The position numbers were made by a program, and so were the translations under genes. Below the pieces are notes generated by a model. It worked only from the letters and a program-made list of their open reading frames with translations, searched no databases and had not been told where the DNA came from. A DNA stretch of 7,656 nucleotides from Oscillospiraceae bacterium (lineage in GTDB: Bacteria > Bacillota > Clostridia > Oscillospirales > Oscillospiraceae): assembly GCA_020866945.1 (NCBI GenBank), contig JAJBVW010000073.1, positions 1 through 7,656 of the forward strand, in the 5' to 3' direction. Of this stretch, positions 1 through 6,900 are shown one piece after another. The stretch's first letter is position 1. Each line of letters starts with the position of its first letter.

Positions 1-111
1 ATATGCAGATTAACACTCATTTATTAATATAAAAATTCATTTATTCTTCACATTGCTCTGCTAAACTACACCTTGGCTGAAAAAAACGCAATGGTCAAGG
101 GAGACCCATTT
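1..111 (+). promoter_or_regulatory. AT-rich leader and possible promoter of the sulfotransferase gene
   Basis: The first 60 bases are strikingly AT-rich compared with the GC-rich genes that follow, as expected for a promoter region. A weak extended -10 candidate, TGC followed by TAAACT, lies at 59-67, but no convincing -35 sits at the right distance. A 9-base direct repeat, TCATTTATT, occurs at 17-25 and 37-45, exactly 20 bases apart, which would place both copies on one face of the helix. The upstream part of this intergenic region is outside the window, so the true promoter may lie further left. Apart from the ribosome binding site annotated separately, I see nothing else here. Confidence 0.3.
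97..103 (+). promoter_or_regulatory. Ribosome binding site fixing the sulfotransferase start at 112
   Basis: AAGGGAG ends 8 bases before the ATG at 112. This favours that start over the in-frame TTG at 73 and ATG at 91, neither of which has a comparable Shine-Dalgarno sequence. The sequence from 112 also begins with a normal short basic N-terminus just ahead of the first conserved strand. Confidence 0.75.
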
Positions 112-1080
112 ATGAAAAAAACGCAATCCGTCAAACACGACTTTTTATGCGTGGGCTTCGCCAAATGCGGAACCAGCACGCTGCAGGCTATATTCCAGCA
201 CCACAAGGACATCTACCTGCCCGCCATCAAGGAGACCTATCTCTATTTCTCCAAGGGCTACGACTGGTATCTGAAACGCTATTACGACAAAACCATCACC
301 AAAAAGGTCGTGGGGGAGTTCAACCCCTGCTACACCATGGCGGTAAACACCCGCAGCACAGACAGCATCGCCCGCCAGATACGCGAGGACTTCGGCCCGG
401 AAATAAAGCTCATCTTTATTCTCCGCAACCCCGTGGATAAGCTTTTTTCCTGGTACAAATACGCCCTGCCCTACGGCTGGATATACGAAAACCCGTAGGA
501 CAACATCGTTCCCAGCATCGGGGCAGGCTTTGACGAATACGCCCGCGCCCAGTTCCACACTGACGGCCAGGGAGGCGTCGTCCTGGATATGGGGGAGCAC
601 CCCCGCACGCACTATGCGCTGGAAGGGGAATACGGAAAATTCATCGACTCGTTTCTGAAATACTTCCCCCGGGAAAACATGAAATTCATCCTGTTTGAGG
701 AATTTATCCAGGACGAGGAGGTCTACTGCCGGGACATCATGGATTTCATCGGCGTGGAGCCGGATCCCAATCTGAGCTACAGCGGCTGCGCCAACGAGGG
801 CAACCGCGCTCCCAAAAGCACCCGCTCCATCTGGTGCATGAAGGCACTCAACAAGCTGCGCCACTGGTATAACAAATATGTCCCCTATATCAGCTACCGC
901 ACAGACCGCGCCGCCATGGATCTCACGACAAAAATCGAGTGCCGCCTGACAAAGCCCCTGACCGACCACAGCAAAATGTCCCCCGAGACGCGCAGGCTCC
1001 TGGAGGACTACTACCGCAAGGACAAAAAGGCCGTGGAGGAGCTTTTGGGGCGGGATTTGTCCCAGCTCTGGTTTGCATAA
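112..1080 (+). pseudogene. PAPS-dependent sulfotransferase, interrupted by one in-frame TAG
   Basis: Sulfotransferases of this fold move a sulfuryl group from 3'-phosphoadenosine-5'-phosphosulfate (PAPS) to a hydroxyl or amine on a sugar, lipid or small molecule; the acceptor here cannot be told. Read from ATG 112, the frame has 322 codons before the TAA, a normal length for the family. The 5'-phosphosulfate loop GFAKCGTSTL covers residues 15-24, with K18 as the catalytic lysine. A KE motif (PAIKETYLYF) lies shortly after it. The 3'-phosphate site RNPVDKLFSWY starts at R105 and includes S113. Codon 129 (496-498) is TAG. The same frame then runs open through a conserved sulfotransferase C-terminal half: a helix before FPRENMKFILFEEF, then FIGVEPD, and a terminal segment ending GRDLSQLW. 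No frameshift, deletion or second stop is visible, so one base change would restore the gene (GAG, AAG, CAG, TGG, TAC or TAT are each one step away). The 128-residue product before the stop keeps both PAPS motifs but lacks the C-terminal half. Most likely this is a recent nonsense mutation or a sequencing error; recoding is possible but unsupported. Confidence 0.82.
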
Positions 1081-1092
1081 ATAAAATAAGCA

Positions 1093-1131
1093 CCATCCGC
1101 CGCAAAAAGGACTGTTTTTTGCGGCGGATGG
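1093..1131. terminator. Rho-independent terminator between convergent genes, possibly bidirectional
   Basis: A perfect 16-bp inverted repeat (1093-1108 pairing with 1116-1131) encloses a 7-base loop. On the plus strand it is followed after CTG by five T residues (1134-1138), a classic terminator 12 bases beyond the sulfotransferase stop. On the minus strand the same hairpin is followed by TGCTTATTTTATTT, which is moderately U-rich, so it may also end the sigma/anti-sigma transcript. The plus-strand T-tract runs into the stop codon of the minus-strand gene at 1138. Confidence 0.88.
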
Positions 1132-1137
1132 CTGTTT

Positions 1138-2169
1138 TTATGCCCCCGTGAGAGAAAACGTCACCTTCCAGCTGCCCTCCGTCAGCAGGGCGGATGTCCA
1201 GAAGCTGCCGTACAGGCGGCAGTCCGCCAGCTCCTCCGGCGTGACGGAGAACACAAATTCACAATAGTCCTCCCGGCCACCGTCCCCCTCCTCGAAAAAG
1301 GAATAACCGGCCTCCGCCTCAATGATATTTCCCGCTGCGTCCACCAGGTAAACGTACCCGTGGTTATCGTATTCCAGGGCGTTTCCCACCGCGAGCTGTA
1401 TGTGGAGCTTGCCCTCTATATATCCCAGCCCGGTTTTAAAGCCTGTCACGGAAAAATCCACCGTCAGCACGTCGGCGCACAGCACTGTCACCGCGCCCTC
1501 CTCATAATCCGAACCCCAGCCGCTGTGGTCGGTTATCTCTTTCGTGCTTTCCGCCTCGGAAACATCGGAGAGCGTGACGGGGATTTCCATATCCTCATAG
1601 GCCGTTTTCCGACTTAAAAACCGCCGGAGGGAAAACGTCACCTTGTCCCCCTCCATGGCCTCTCCCGCCAGGTTCGTCATGGTAATCAGGAAGGAGACTG
1701 TTTTCGTCTCCTCATCGTACCCCATCAGCTCGCAGCAGCCCGCGCAGTCAAAGGGGGTGTTCAGGTCATAGCTGTCAAACAAATCCGTGGTCTCGTCCAC
1801 CCGGTCTCCCGTCAAGTCCTGGAGGGTGACGTATACCATGGCCGTATCTCCCTGAATTTGGGCGGATACCACCTCCAGGCGTATCCCATCATATTCATCG
1901 CTCAGCCGCACCGGCTGGAAAAGCTGGGCGGCCTCCGGCGAGACATGATACAGCAGCCGGTACACCGGCTCCACCGTGGCGGCCAGGGCCGGAACAGACA
2001 GGGCCAGGCAGAGCGCCGCCGCTACCGCCGCCGCCAGAGCGCGCCGCCGAACAGGAACAAAACGACCCCGCTTCTTCTGTTTCTCTTCCACGCTGCGGAT
2101 GATCCGCGCTTTCATATCCTCCGACATTTTGATCTGCCCTACATATTCCTTTAGCTGCTCACACACCAT
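1138..2169 (-). CDS. Single-pass membrane protein, probable anti-sigma factor (DUF4179-like)
   Basis: This 343-residue protein probably holds the upstream ECF sigma factor at the membrane until an outside signal arrives. It has a short, charged cytoplasmic tail (residues 1-42, ending in a basic patch KKRGRFVPVRRR), one hydrophobic helix (about 43-63) and a roughly 280-residue, beta-rich, acidic extracellular domain. This layout matches the DUF4179-type partners often encoded beside ECF sigma factors in clostridia. That family call is made from architecture and context, not from a profile search. The tail has no zinc-binding HxxxCxxC motif, so it is not a ZAS anti-sigma factor. The outer domain holds six cysteines (142, 145, 146, 231, 303, 317), three of them clustered as CxxCC. 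The start at 2167-2169 lies three bases after the sigma stop. Its ribosome binding site AAAGGAG (2181-2187) is inside the sigma gene, 12 bases upstream, so translation is probably coupled. Confidence 0.75.
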   Translation of the reverse strand: MVCEQLKEYVGQIKMSEDMKARIIRSVEEKQKKRGRFVPVRRRALAAAVAAALCLALSVPALAATVEPVYRLLYHVSPEAAQLFQPVRLSDEYDGIRLEVVSAQIQGDTAMVYVTLQDLTGDRVDETTDLFDSYDLNTPFDCAGCCELMGYDEETKTVSFLITMTNLAGEAMEGDKVTFSLRRFLSRKTAYEDMEIPVTLSDVSEAESTKEITDHSGWGSDYEEGAVTVLCADVLTVDFSVTGFKTGLGYIEGKLHIQLAVGNALEYDNHGYVYLVDAAGNIIEAEAGYSFFEEGDGGREDYCEFVFSVTPEELADCRLYGSFWTSALLTEGSWKVTFSLTGA

Positions 2170-2172
2170 ATA

Positions 2173-2658
2173 CTATAAATACTCCTTTCGATATTTTTCC
2201 TCCAACAGCCGCCGCCCCTTTTGCAGCCGCATTTTCACCGCGGAGGGCGTCCGGCCTATCATTCCGGCGATGTCCTTGACCGGGTATTCCTCCACATAAT
2301 ACAGAAGCAGGACGATTTTGTACTTTTCCGGCAGCTCCATCAGCGCCTCCATCACGCCGCTGCTCTCCGGGCTGACATAGCCCAGAACCTGCTCCAGGCC
2401 CGTCTGGGGGTGCCTTGCCCGAGACCGGCCTATATCCCGGCACTGGTTGACCGCCACCCGGATGAGCCACGCCTTTTCATGGGCCGAGCTTTGAAAGGCC
2501 GGGGCCTTGACCATATATTTCACCGCCGTCTCCTGCACCGCGTCCTCCGCGTCGCTTTCATTTCCCAGCACGGAAAAGCAGAGCCGAAACAGCATATCGC
2601 CATGCTCCCTCACCATCCGCTCCACATCCGCCGCCGAATGTTTGGGGGAATGTTCCAT
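2173..2658 (-). CDS. ECF-family RNA polymerase sigma factor
   Basis: This is a 161-residue extracytoplasmic-function (group 4) sigma factor, a normal length for the family. Region 2 spans about residues 12-78, with the helix MLFRLCFSVLGNESDAEDAV and the motif AWLIRVAVNQCRD. Region 4 spans about 103-157, with LMELPEKYKIVLLLYY followed by the helix-turn-helix VKDIAGMIGRTPSAVKMRL, which should read the -35 element. The start at 2658 is chosen because AGGAGGT (2668-2674) sits 9 bases upstream. A further in-frame ATG at 2730 would add 24 residues but lies inside the preceding terminator hairpin, so it is rejected. The gene ends in TAG (2173-2175), followed by one TAT codon and then, in the same frame, the ATG of the membrane partner. 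It is the first gene of a two-gene operon. Many ECF factors activate their own promoter, but no such site is evident here. Confidence 0.93.
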   Translation of the reverse strand: MEHSPKHSAADVERMVREHGDMLFRLCFSVLGNESDAEDAVQETAVKYMVKAPAFQSSAHEKAWLIRVAVNQCRDIGRSRARHPQTGLEQVLGYVSPESSGVMEALMELPEKYKIVLLLYYVEEYPVKDIAGMIGRTPSAVKMRLQKGRRLLEEKYRKEYL

Positions 2659-2667
2659 TTTGTCACC

Positions 2668-2674
2668 ACCTCCT
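2668..2674 (-). promoter_or_regulatory. Ribosome binding site fixing the sigma factor start at 2658
   Basis: On the minus strand this is AGGAGGT, a near-perfect Shine-Dalgarno sequence 9 bases before the ATG at 2656-2658. It sits downstream of the alternative ATG at 2730, supporting the shorter protein. Confidence 0.85.
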
Positions 2675-2678
2675 GCTA

Positions 2679-2708
2679 TATATACGCCCCAAACCCCCGT
2701 TTGGTCAA
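2679..2708 (-). promoter_or_regulatory. Candidate promoter of the sigma/anti-sigma operon with an internal inverted repeat
   Basis: On the minus strand TTGACC (2703-2708) is followed after 18 bases by TATATA (2679-2684), a fair match to a housekeeping promoter. An A-rich run lies just upstream of the -35. A perfect 6-bp inverted repeat, CCAAAC and GTTTGG around four C residues (2689-2704), occupies the spacer and the edge of the -35, where a repressor could bind. The drawback is that the predicted transcript would start almost at the ribosome binding site, giving a very short leader. This lowers confidence. Confidence 0.35.
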
Positions 2709-2723
2709 TTTTTTCAAAAAAAT

Positions 2724-2751
2724 ACTGCATCGAAACAGCGTTCGATGCAGT
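2724..2751 (-). terminator. Rho-independent terminator of the MMPL operon
   Basis: A perfect 11-bp stem (2724-2734 pairing with 2741-2751) with a 6-base loop is followed on the minus strand by A and seven T residues (2716-2723). It begins 24 bases after the stop codon of the heptad-repeat protein. It should insulate the sigma operon from the transporter operon upstream. Confidence 0.92.
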
Positions 2752-2775
2752 CTTTTGGTTGTTTAAAGCCCTCCG

Positions 2776-4770
2776 TCAGAACAGGTCAAGCAGCTTTTGC
2801 CAGAAGGTCAGCTCCTCCTCTGTCTCGGATTCGGCGGCGGTTTCCGCAGCCGTTTCGATGGCGGGGGTGGTGATAATGAACTGGACGGCCTCTGTGCCGG
2901 TGTTTTTCTCGGAGACGAAGGAGGCCGTCTCCACCTCCCCGCCGGTGACGCTGGCCAGGAGGTCGTCTATCTGCTGCTGGATGGTCTCGTCCATGCCGTC
3001 GGTATCCTCCCGCATGGCGGAGGTTCCCTCCTTCAGCTCCTCTGTGCCGCTGTACAGCGTGCGGACGGCTTCCAGGAGCGCCGCTACGCCGCTGTCCAGC
3101 TGGCCCGCGCCGTCGGAGAGAGTGCCGGTGGCCTCATACACGGACACGATGCCGGCCAGAAGCTCGCTCACGCCGTCATACAGAGAGGTGGCCCCCTCCG
3201 TCAGCGCGCTGCTGCCGCCGGTCAGCGCATCGACCCCGGCGGCGAGCTGCTCATAGCCCGCCAGGATCTGCGCCACGCCGTCCGTATAGTCCCCGATGCC
3301 GCTGTCCAGCGCGTCATATTTCTCGGCCAGAGCGTCTATGGCAGCGGAGAGGGCGGTTATTTGCGCCCCCAGCGCCGTCAGGGTATCGGAAAGCTCCGCG
3401 GAGACAGTGTCCATAAAGGTCTCAATCTGCGCGATGGCCTCGTTATTGCTCTCGAGCAGGGTGACAAGTCCGCTGGCGAGGGTGACGCCGTCCGACACCG
3501 TCATGTCGATGCCCATGGAGCCGAGGGCGGCGTTAATCGCCGTTGTGGTGACATTTCCCAGCCCGCCGGCAATTTGCAGCAGGCTTTCTATCTGCTGGGC
3601 GGCGGCCTCATTCTGCGCCGAGAGCGCGTCCAGGGACGCCTGCATAGTCTGGGCCGTGGCCGTCAGGGTCTCGATGGTGTCCGACGAGGCGGAAACGCCG
3701 GCCAGGGCCGATTGCAGCGCGGCAAGGGCCGCCTTCACCTGGGCGGAGCCTTCGGTCAGGGCCTGGGATTCGCTGTCCAGCGCCTCCAGTCCCGTCTGGA
3801 GCTGGGCGACGCCCTGGTTCAGGGTCTCCAGTCCAGCCTCCAGGGTCTCCGCCCCATCGGTCAGGGCGGCGGCCCCTGTGCTTACCTCCTCCACGCCGGA
3901 TTGGAGGGAGGCCGCGCCGGATTCCAGGGCCGAGGCCCCGGCGGTCAGGCTCTCCGTGCCGGAGGCAAGCTCCGTCTCCACGCTGGTCTCCAGCTCGCTC
4001 ACGCCGTCGTCCAGCTCTCCCGCGCCGTCGTCCAGCGCCTCGATAGCCTCCATGAGGCTCGTAATCTGCTCCATCAGGGCCTCATCGTCCACCTCCACAT
4101 CGAGGGCCAGGGGGATGCCGTTGATGTCGATGCCGTCCATGACAAAATCCGTCACCGAGGCGGTGATGGTAAAGTCCTTTTCATTCCCCGGCAGGACAAT
4201 ATAGGTCAGCTGCTTATCCCCGCCCACGTTCGCAACGGTGGCCCCCTCCGCCGTGATATTGGCGCAGAGCGCCGTATCCAGCGTCAGGCTTATTTCCAGG
4301 GCATAGCTCTCGAAGAAGTCGCCAGTGCAGGCGGGATTTTCCCGGATGGAGAGGGTAATCTCCAGCTCGCCGCTCTGCCCCGCGAGGTCGGCGGCGTCAT
4401 ATTCCGCACCGTCCAGGTAGTAATGTATCTCAAATATCCAGGGCAGCCGGGCGTTTTCCAGCGTTCCCTCATAATACAGCTTTCCGGCGTCCGCCTCGAT
4501 GGTGACGGTATCGCCGTCATAGGAAATCTCCTCCGTGCCGGTCATATTGCGCAGCGCGCTGTAATCCCCGTAATCCGTGATGGTTCCGGCCTCGACCAGG
4601 TCGAATATGTTCACCACATACACCGCCTCCACCGCGCCGCTGCCGTCCAGGGAGGCATAGACCACCTCCTCCTTCGGAGTGCTTTCCGCCGCGAGGGCGG
4701 GGCAGGCCGTTCCCGCGCACAGCACGGCGGCCAGGGCGAGGGCCAGACATCTTTTATACAGCTTTCTCAT
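2776..4770 (-). CDS. Exported LxxG heptad-repeat protein partnered with the MMPL transporter
   Basis: This 664-residue protein is predicted to act outside the cell membrane as a partner of the adjacent transporter; its exact function is unknown. A signal peptide covers residues 1-28 (basic MRKLYKR, hydrophobic core, cleavage near ALAA/ES); there is no clear lipobox. A beta-rich region follows at about 30-225. Two long helical stretches, about 228-400 and 435-600, carry many xxxLxxG heptads (for example LDDGAGELDDGVSEL, ALTDGAETLEAGLETL, LTGGSSALTEG), separated by a Gly/Ala/Thr-rich linker. This repeat type is known from YhgE/Pip-like and MMPL-associated proteins and favours long extended helical rods. 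Unlike YhgE/Pip, there is no N-terminal membrane anchor beyond the signal peptide and no C-terminal membrane domain. The tail is acidic and ends in an amphipathic LTFWQKLLDLF. The ATG is one base after the MMPL stop, and AAGGAGGT (4779-4786) lies 8 bases upstream, so the two genes form a tight operon and are probably made together. Confidence 0.82.
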   Translation of the reverse strand: MRKLYKRCLALALAAVLCAGTACPALAAESTPKEEVVYASLDGSGAVEAVYVVNIFDLVEAGTITDYGDYSALRNMTGTEEISYDGDTVTIEADAGKLYYEGTLENARLPWIFEIHYYLDGAEYDAADLAGQSGELEITLSIRENPACTGDFFESYALEISLTLDTALCANITAEGATVANVGGDKQLTYIVLPGNEKDFTITASVTDFVMDGIDINGIPLALDVEVDDEALMEQITSLMEAIEALDDGAGELDDGVSELETSVETELASGTESLTAGASALESGAASLQSGVEEVSTGAAALTDGAETLEAGLETLNQGVAQLQTGLEALDSESQALTEGSAQVKAALAALQSALAGVSASSDTIETLTATAQTMQASLDALSAQNEAAAQQIESLLQIAGGLGNVTTTAINAALGSMGIDMTVSDGVTLASGLVTLLESNNEAIAQIETFMDTVSAELSDTLTALGAQITALSAAIDALAEKYDALDSGIGDYTDGVAQILAGYEQLAAGVDALTGGSSALTEGATSLYDGVSELLAGIVSVYEATGTLSDGAGQLDSGVAALLEAVRTLYSGTEELKEGTSAMREDTDGMDETIQQQIDDLLASVTGGEVETASFVSEKNTGTEAVQFIITTPAIETAAETAAESETEEELTFWQKLLDLF

Positions 4771-4771
4771 C

Positions 4772-6862
4772 TCAGGATACCTCCTTCTGCAAGCTTTTCC
4801 TCTTTCCCCGTCTCTTGGGACGGTCCTTTCGATTTTTCATAAATACGCCGTCGAACAGCGTCAGCAGGCCGGGCAGCACCAGCAGCGCCCCAAGCAGGGA
4901 AAAGATCGTTCCCCGCCCCAGCAGCAGGCCCATCTGGGACAAAAGCTGGTTGGAGGAAAAAAATCCCATCAGCAGCCCCACCACCGTGAGCACGCTGCCG
5001 GAGGTCAGGATGGAAACCGTCACCTCGGAAACAGTATGCACCAGGGCCTCCTTCTTATCCATGGTCTGCCGGTTTTCCCGGTAGCGGTCGGTCATCAGGA
5101 TGGCATAGTCCACCGTGGCCCCAAGCTGAACGGCGCTGATGATTAAATAGACGATATAGAAAACAGGCTTTCCGGCAAAATACGGCACCGCCAGGTTCAG
5201 CCAGATGGCTGTTTCAATGCACAGCACCAGCAGCACCGGCAGGATAACCGACCGCTGCGTCAGCAGCAGCACCACAAATACCGCCCCGATAGCCACCAGA
5301 TTCACCCGCAGCATATCGGACTGGATCGTGTTCATCAAATCATACGTGCTGACGCCCTGCCCGGCCAGGTAATAGGAATCCGGGTAATATGCCTGCGCCA
5401 CCGCCCGAATCTCCTCCACCAAAGCAAATGTCTCGTCCCCCTCATAGGGTACGTCCACGGATATGACAAACCGGCTGTAGTTGTCGCTGACAAGCTGACG
5501 CATGGTGCTCTCGTCCAGATACTCCAGGGGAATCTCCGCTCCGGCGGCGTCCACATAGGATATAATACTGGTAACGTGCTCCAGCTCGTGCAGGCTGTTC
5601 GACAGCGCCGTCTGTGTGGCCGTATCCGTTCCCGGCACCAGCAGCACATAGGTATCGCTCTGGCCGAACACCTCCTCGATCGCGGCGGTATCCGCGCCCA
5701 GCTGGGTGTTCTCCCCGAAGGTGTGGGAGGAGCCATAATAGTACTCATTGGAGGAGGAGGCCAGAAACGCGGGGGCAATCACCAGCACAAAGGCCACCGT
5801 CAGCGGGATCGTAAGCTTATGTATGACCCGGCCCATGCCCGTCAAACGAAGCTTTGGCGTGCGGTGGCGCAGCCGATCTGTCAGGCGGCACACGGTCAAA
5901 AGCAGCGCAGGGGTAAACAGAAACACGGTGATCAGACTTATCGCCACGCCCTTGGCCAGCGCCAGCCCCAGATCAGCCCCCAGGCGGTACTGCATCAGCA
6001 CCAGGGCAAGAAAGCCGATGACCGTCGTAAGACCGCTGGACAGGATGGAATCCGTGGAGCGGCACAGCGCCGTCACCATGGCCTCCTGCACGTTTTCCGT
6101 CTCCTCCCGGCACTCGTCGAATCGGTGGAGCAGGAACACGGAATAATCCAGGGACACCGCCATCTGCAATATGCTCCCCGCCGCGTTCGTGACGAAGGAG
6201 ATCTCCCCAAAAATCAGGTTCGTTCCGGCGTTTATAACGACCGCCACCAGAAGACCTGCCAGCACCAGAAACGGCTCCAGCCAGGAGCTGGTGGTCAGAA
6301 ACAGCACCAGCATGGCGAAGGCCACGCCGAAGATGGCCACACGGCTTACCTCCGCCGTAGTGCTTGTTTCAGACATGGCCGTGGATACGGCGCTGCCCGT
6401 CATGGCGTTTTCATCGCCGATCACGGCGCGGATTTCCTCCACAGCGGAAATATAATCGTCCTCCTCCCCGATGGTGAGGGTAAGCAGGGCGGCGCTGTCT
6501 TTATAGTAGGTCTCCACCGTATCCGTGTCCAGGGTCGCCAAAGGCGCGGTAATGTCCACCGCGTCATCCAGCCAGGTAACGGAAACGACTCCGTCCACCG
6601 CTTCGAGGCGCTCCTTATATTCCAGCGCCTCCGGGATGGTCACGTCGTAGAGCATCACCCGGACGTTGGGAATACCGCCGGAAAATTCCTCCTCCATCAC
6701 CTCCAGGGATACGGTGGAGGCGGAGTCCGCCGGGAGATAGTCGTTTACGTCGTAGTTTACGCCCACCTGGCCTTGCAGCACAAGGCACACCGCCGCCGCC
6801 AGCAAAAACAACACCAGAATGAGCGTTCTGTGCTTCACCGTCGCCGTATAGAATCGTTTCAT
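4772..6862 (-). CDS. MMPL/RND-family membrane transporter
   Basis: This 696-residue integral membrane protein belongs to the MMPL branch of the RND superfamily, whose characterised members use proton flow to export lipids or other hydrophobic molecules. The substrate here is unknown. The predicted layout is two matching halves of six helices. TM1 is at about 12-30, an outer loop follows at 31-170, and TM2-TM6 lie between 172 and 324. The second half has TM7 at about 350-368, an outer loop at 369-515, and TM8-TM12 between 518 and 672. Both halves have the Asp-Tyr pair expected in TM4 and TM10 for proton relay: D239-Y240 in SLDYSVFLLHR and D585-Y586 in GATVDYAILMTDRYRE. The C-terminus is strongly basic, as expected for the cytoplasmic side. 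The ATG has GGAGGG (6870-6875) 7 bases upstream. It is the first gene of the operon with the exported heptad-repeat protein. No feature looks truncated or broken. Confidence 0.93.
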   Translation of the reverse strand: MKRFYTATVKHRTLILVLFLLAAAVCLVLQGQVGVNYDVNDYLPADSASTVSLEVMEEEFSGGIPNVRVMLYDVTIPEALEYKERLEAVDGVVSVTWLDDAVDITAPLATLDTDTVETYYKDSAALLTLTIGEEDDYISAVEEIRAVIGDENAMTGSAVSTAMSETSTTAEVSRVAIFGVAFAMLVLFLTTSSWLEPFLVLAGLLVAVVINAGTNLIFGEISFVTNAAGSILQMAVSLDYSVFLLHRFDECREETENVQEAMVTALCRSTDSILSSGLTTVIGFLALVLMQYRLGADLGLALAKGVAISLITVFLFTPALLLTVCRLTDRLRHRTPKLRLTGMGRVIHKLTIPLTVAFVLVIAPAFLASSSNEYYYGSSHTFGENTQLGADTAAIEEVFGQSDTYVLLVPGTDTATQTALSNSLHELEHVTSIISYVDAAGAEIPLEYLDESTMRQLVSDNYSRFVISVDVPYEGDETFALVEEIRAVAQAYYPDSYYLAGQGVSTYDLMNTIQSDMLRVNLVAIGAVFVVLLLTQRSVILPVLLVLCIETAIWLNLAVPYFAGKPVFYIVYLIISAVQLGATVDYAILMTDRYRENRQTMDKKEALVHTVSEVTVSILTSGSVLTVVGLLMGFFSSNQLLSQMGLLLGRGTIFSLLGALLVLPGLLTLFDGVFMKNRKDRPKRRGKRKSLQKEVS

Positions 6863-6894
6863 CGGCCATCCCTCCGCTTATATTCAATGTCTGC

Positions 6895-6900
6895 ATTATA
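6895..6900 (-). promoter_or_regulatory. Candidate -10 element of the MMPL operon
   Basis: On the minus strand this is a perfect TATAAT about 32 bases before the MMPL start codon, giving a plausible short leader with the ribosome binding site. No good -35 hexamer is found 16-18 bases upstream (the region reads ATGATTTTTTT), so an activator or alternative factor may be needed. A 7-bp inverted repeat, TTCAATG (6883-6889) and CATTGAA (6921-6927), flanks the element. Confidence 0.5.

Noticed and set aside
73..111. TTG start at 73 (or ATG at 91) for the sulfotransferase
   Set aside because: The ATG at 112 has a well-spaced AAGGGAG ribosome binding site; the upstream codons have none, and the extra residues resemble no conserved part of the family.
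145..969. A 274-codon open frame antisense to the sulfotransferase, running past the TAG without a stop
   Set aside because: The plus-strand frame contains recognisable PAPS-binding motifs and a ribosome binding site; the antisense translation has no family motif and is a by-product of GC-rich codon use.
589..1080. A separate 163-residue gene starting at ATG 589
   Set aside because: It is the C-terminal half of the same sulfotransferase in the same frame. The nearest GGAGG (571-575) is 13 bases away, and the 30 codons between the TAG and this ATG also read as protein, so internal restart is possible but not a distinct gene.
2659..2730. Upstream ATG at 2730 for the sigma factor
   Set aside because: It lies inside the terminator stem of the preceding operon and would place a strong ribosome binding site within the coding region; ATG 2658 gives a standard-length ECF factor.
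2797..4842. A 681-codon plus-strand open frame opposite the heptad-repeat gene
   Set aside because: It is a shadow of a repetitive, GC-rich gene. Its translation is rich in Gly, Arg, His and Gln with no domain, while the minus strand has a signal peptide, heptads and a strong ribosome binding site.
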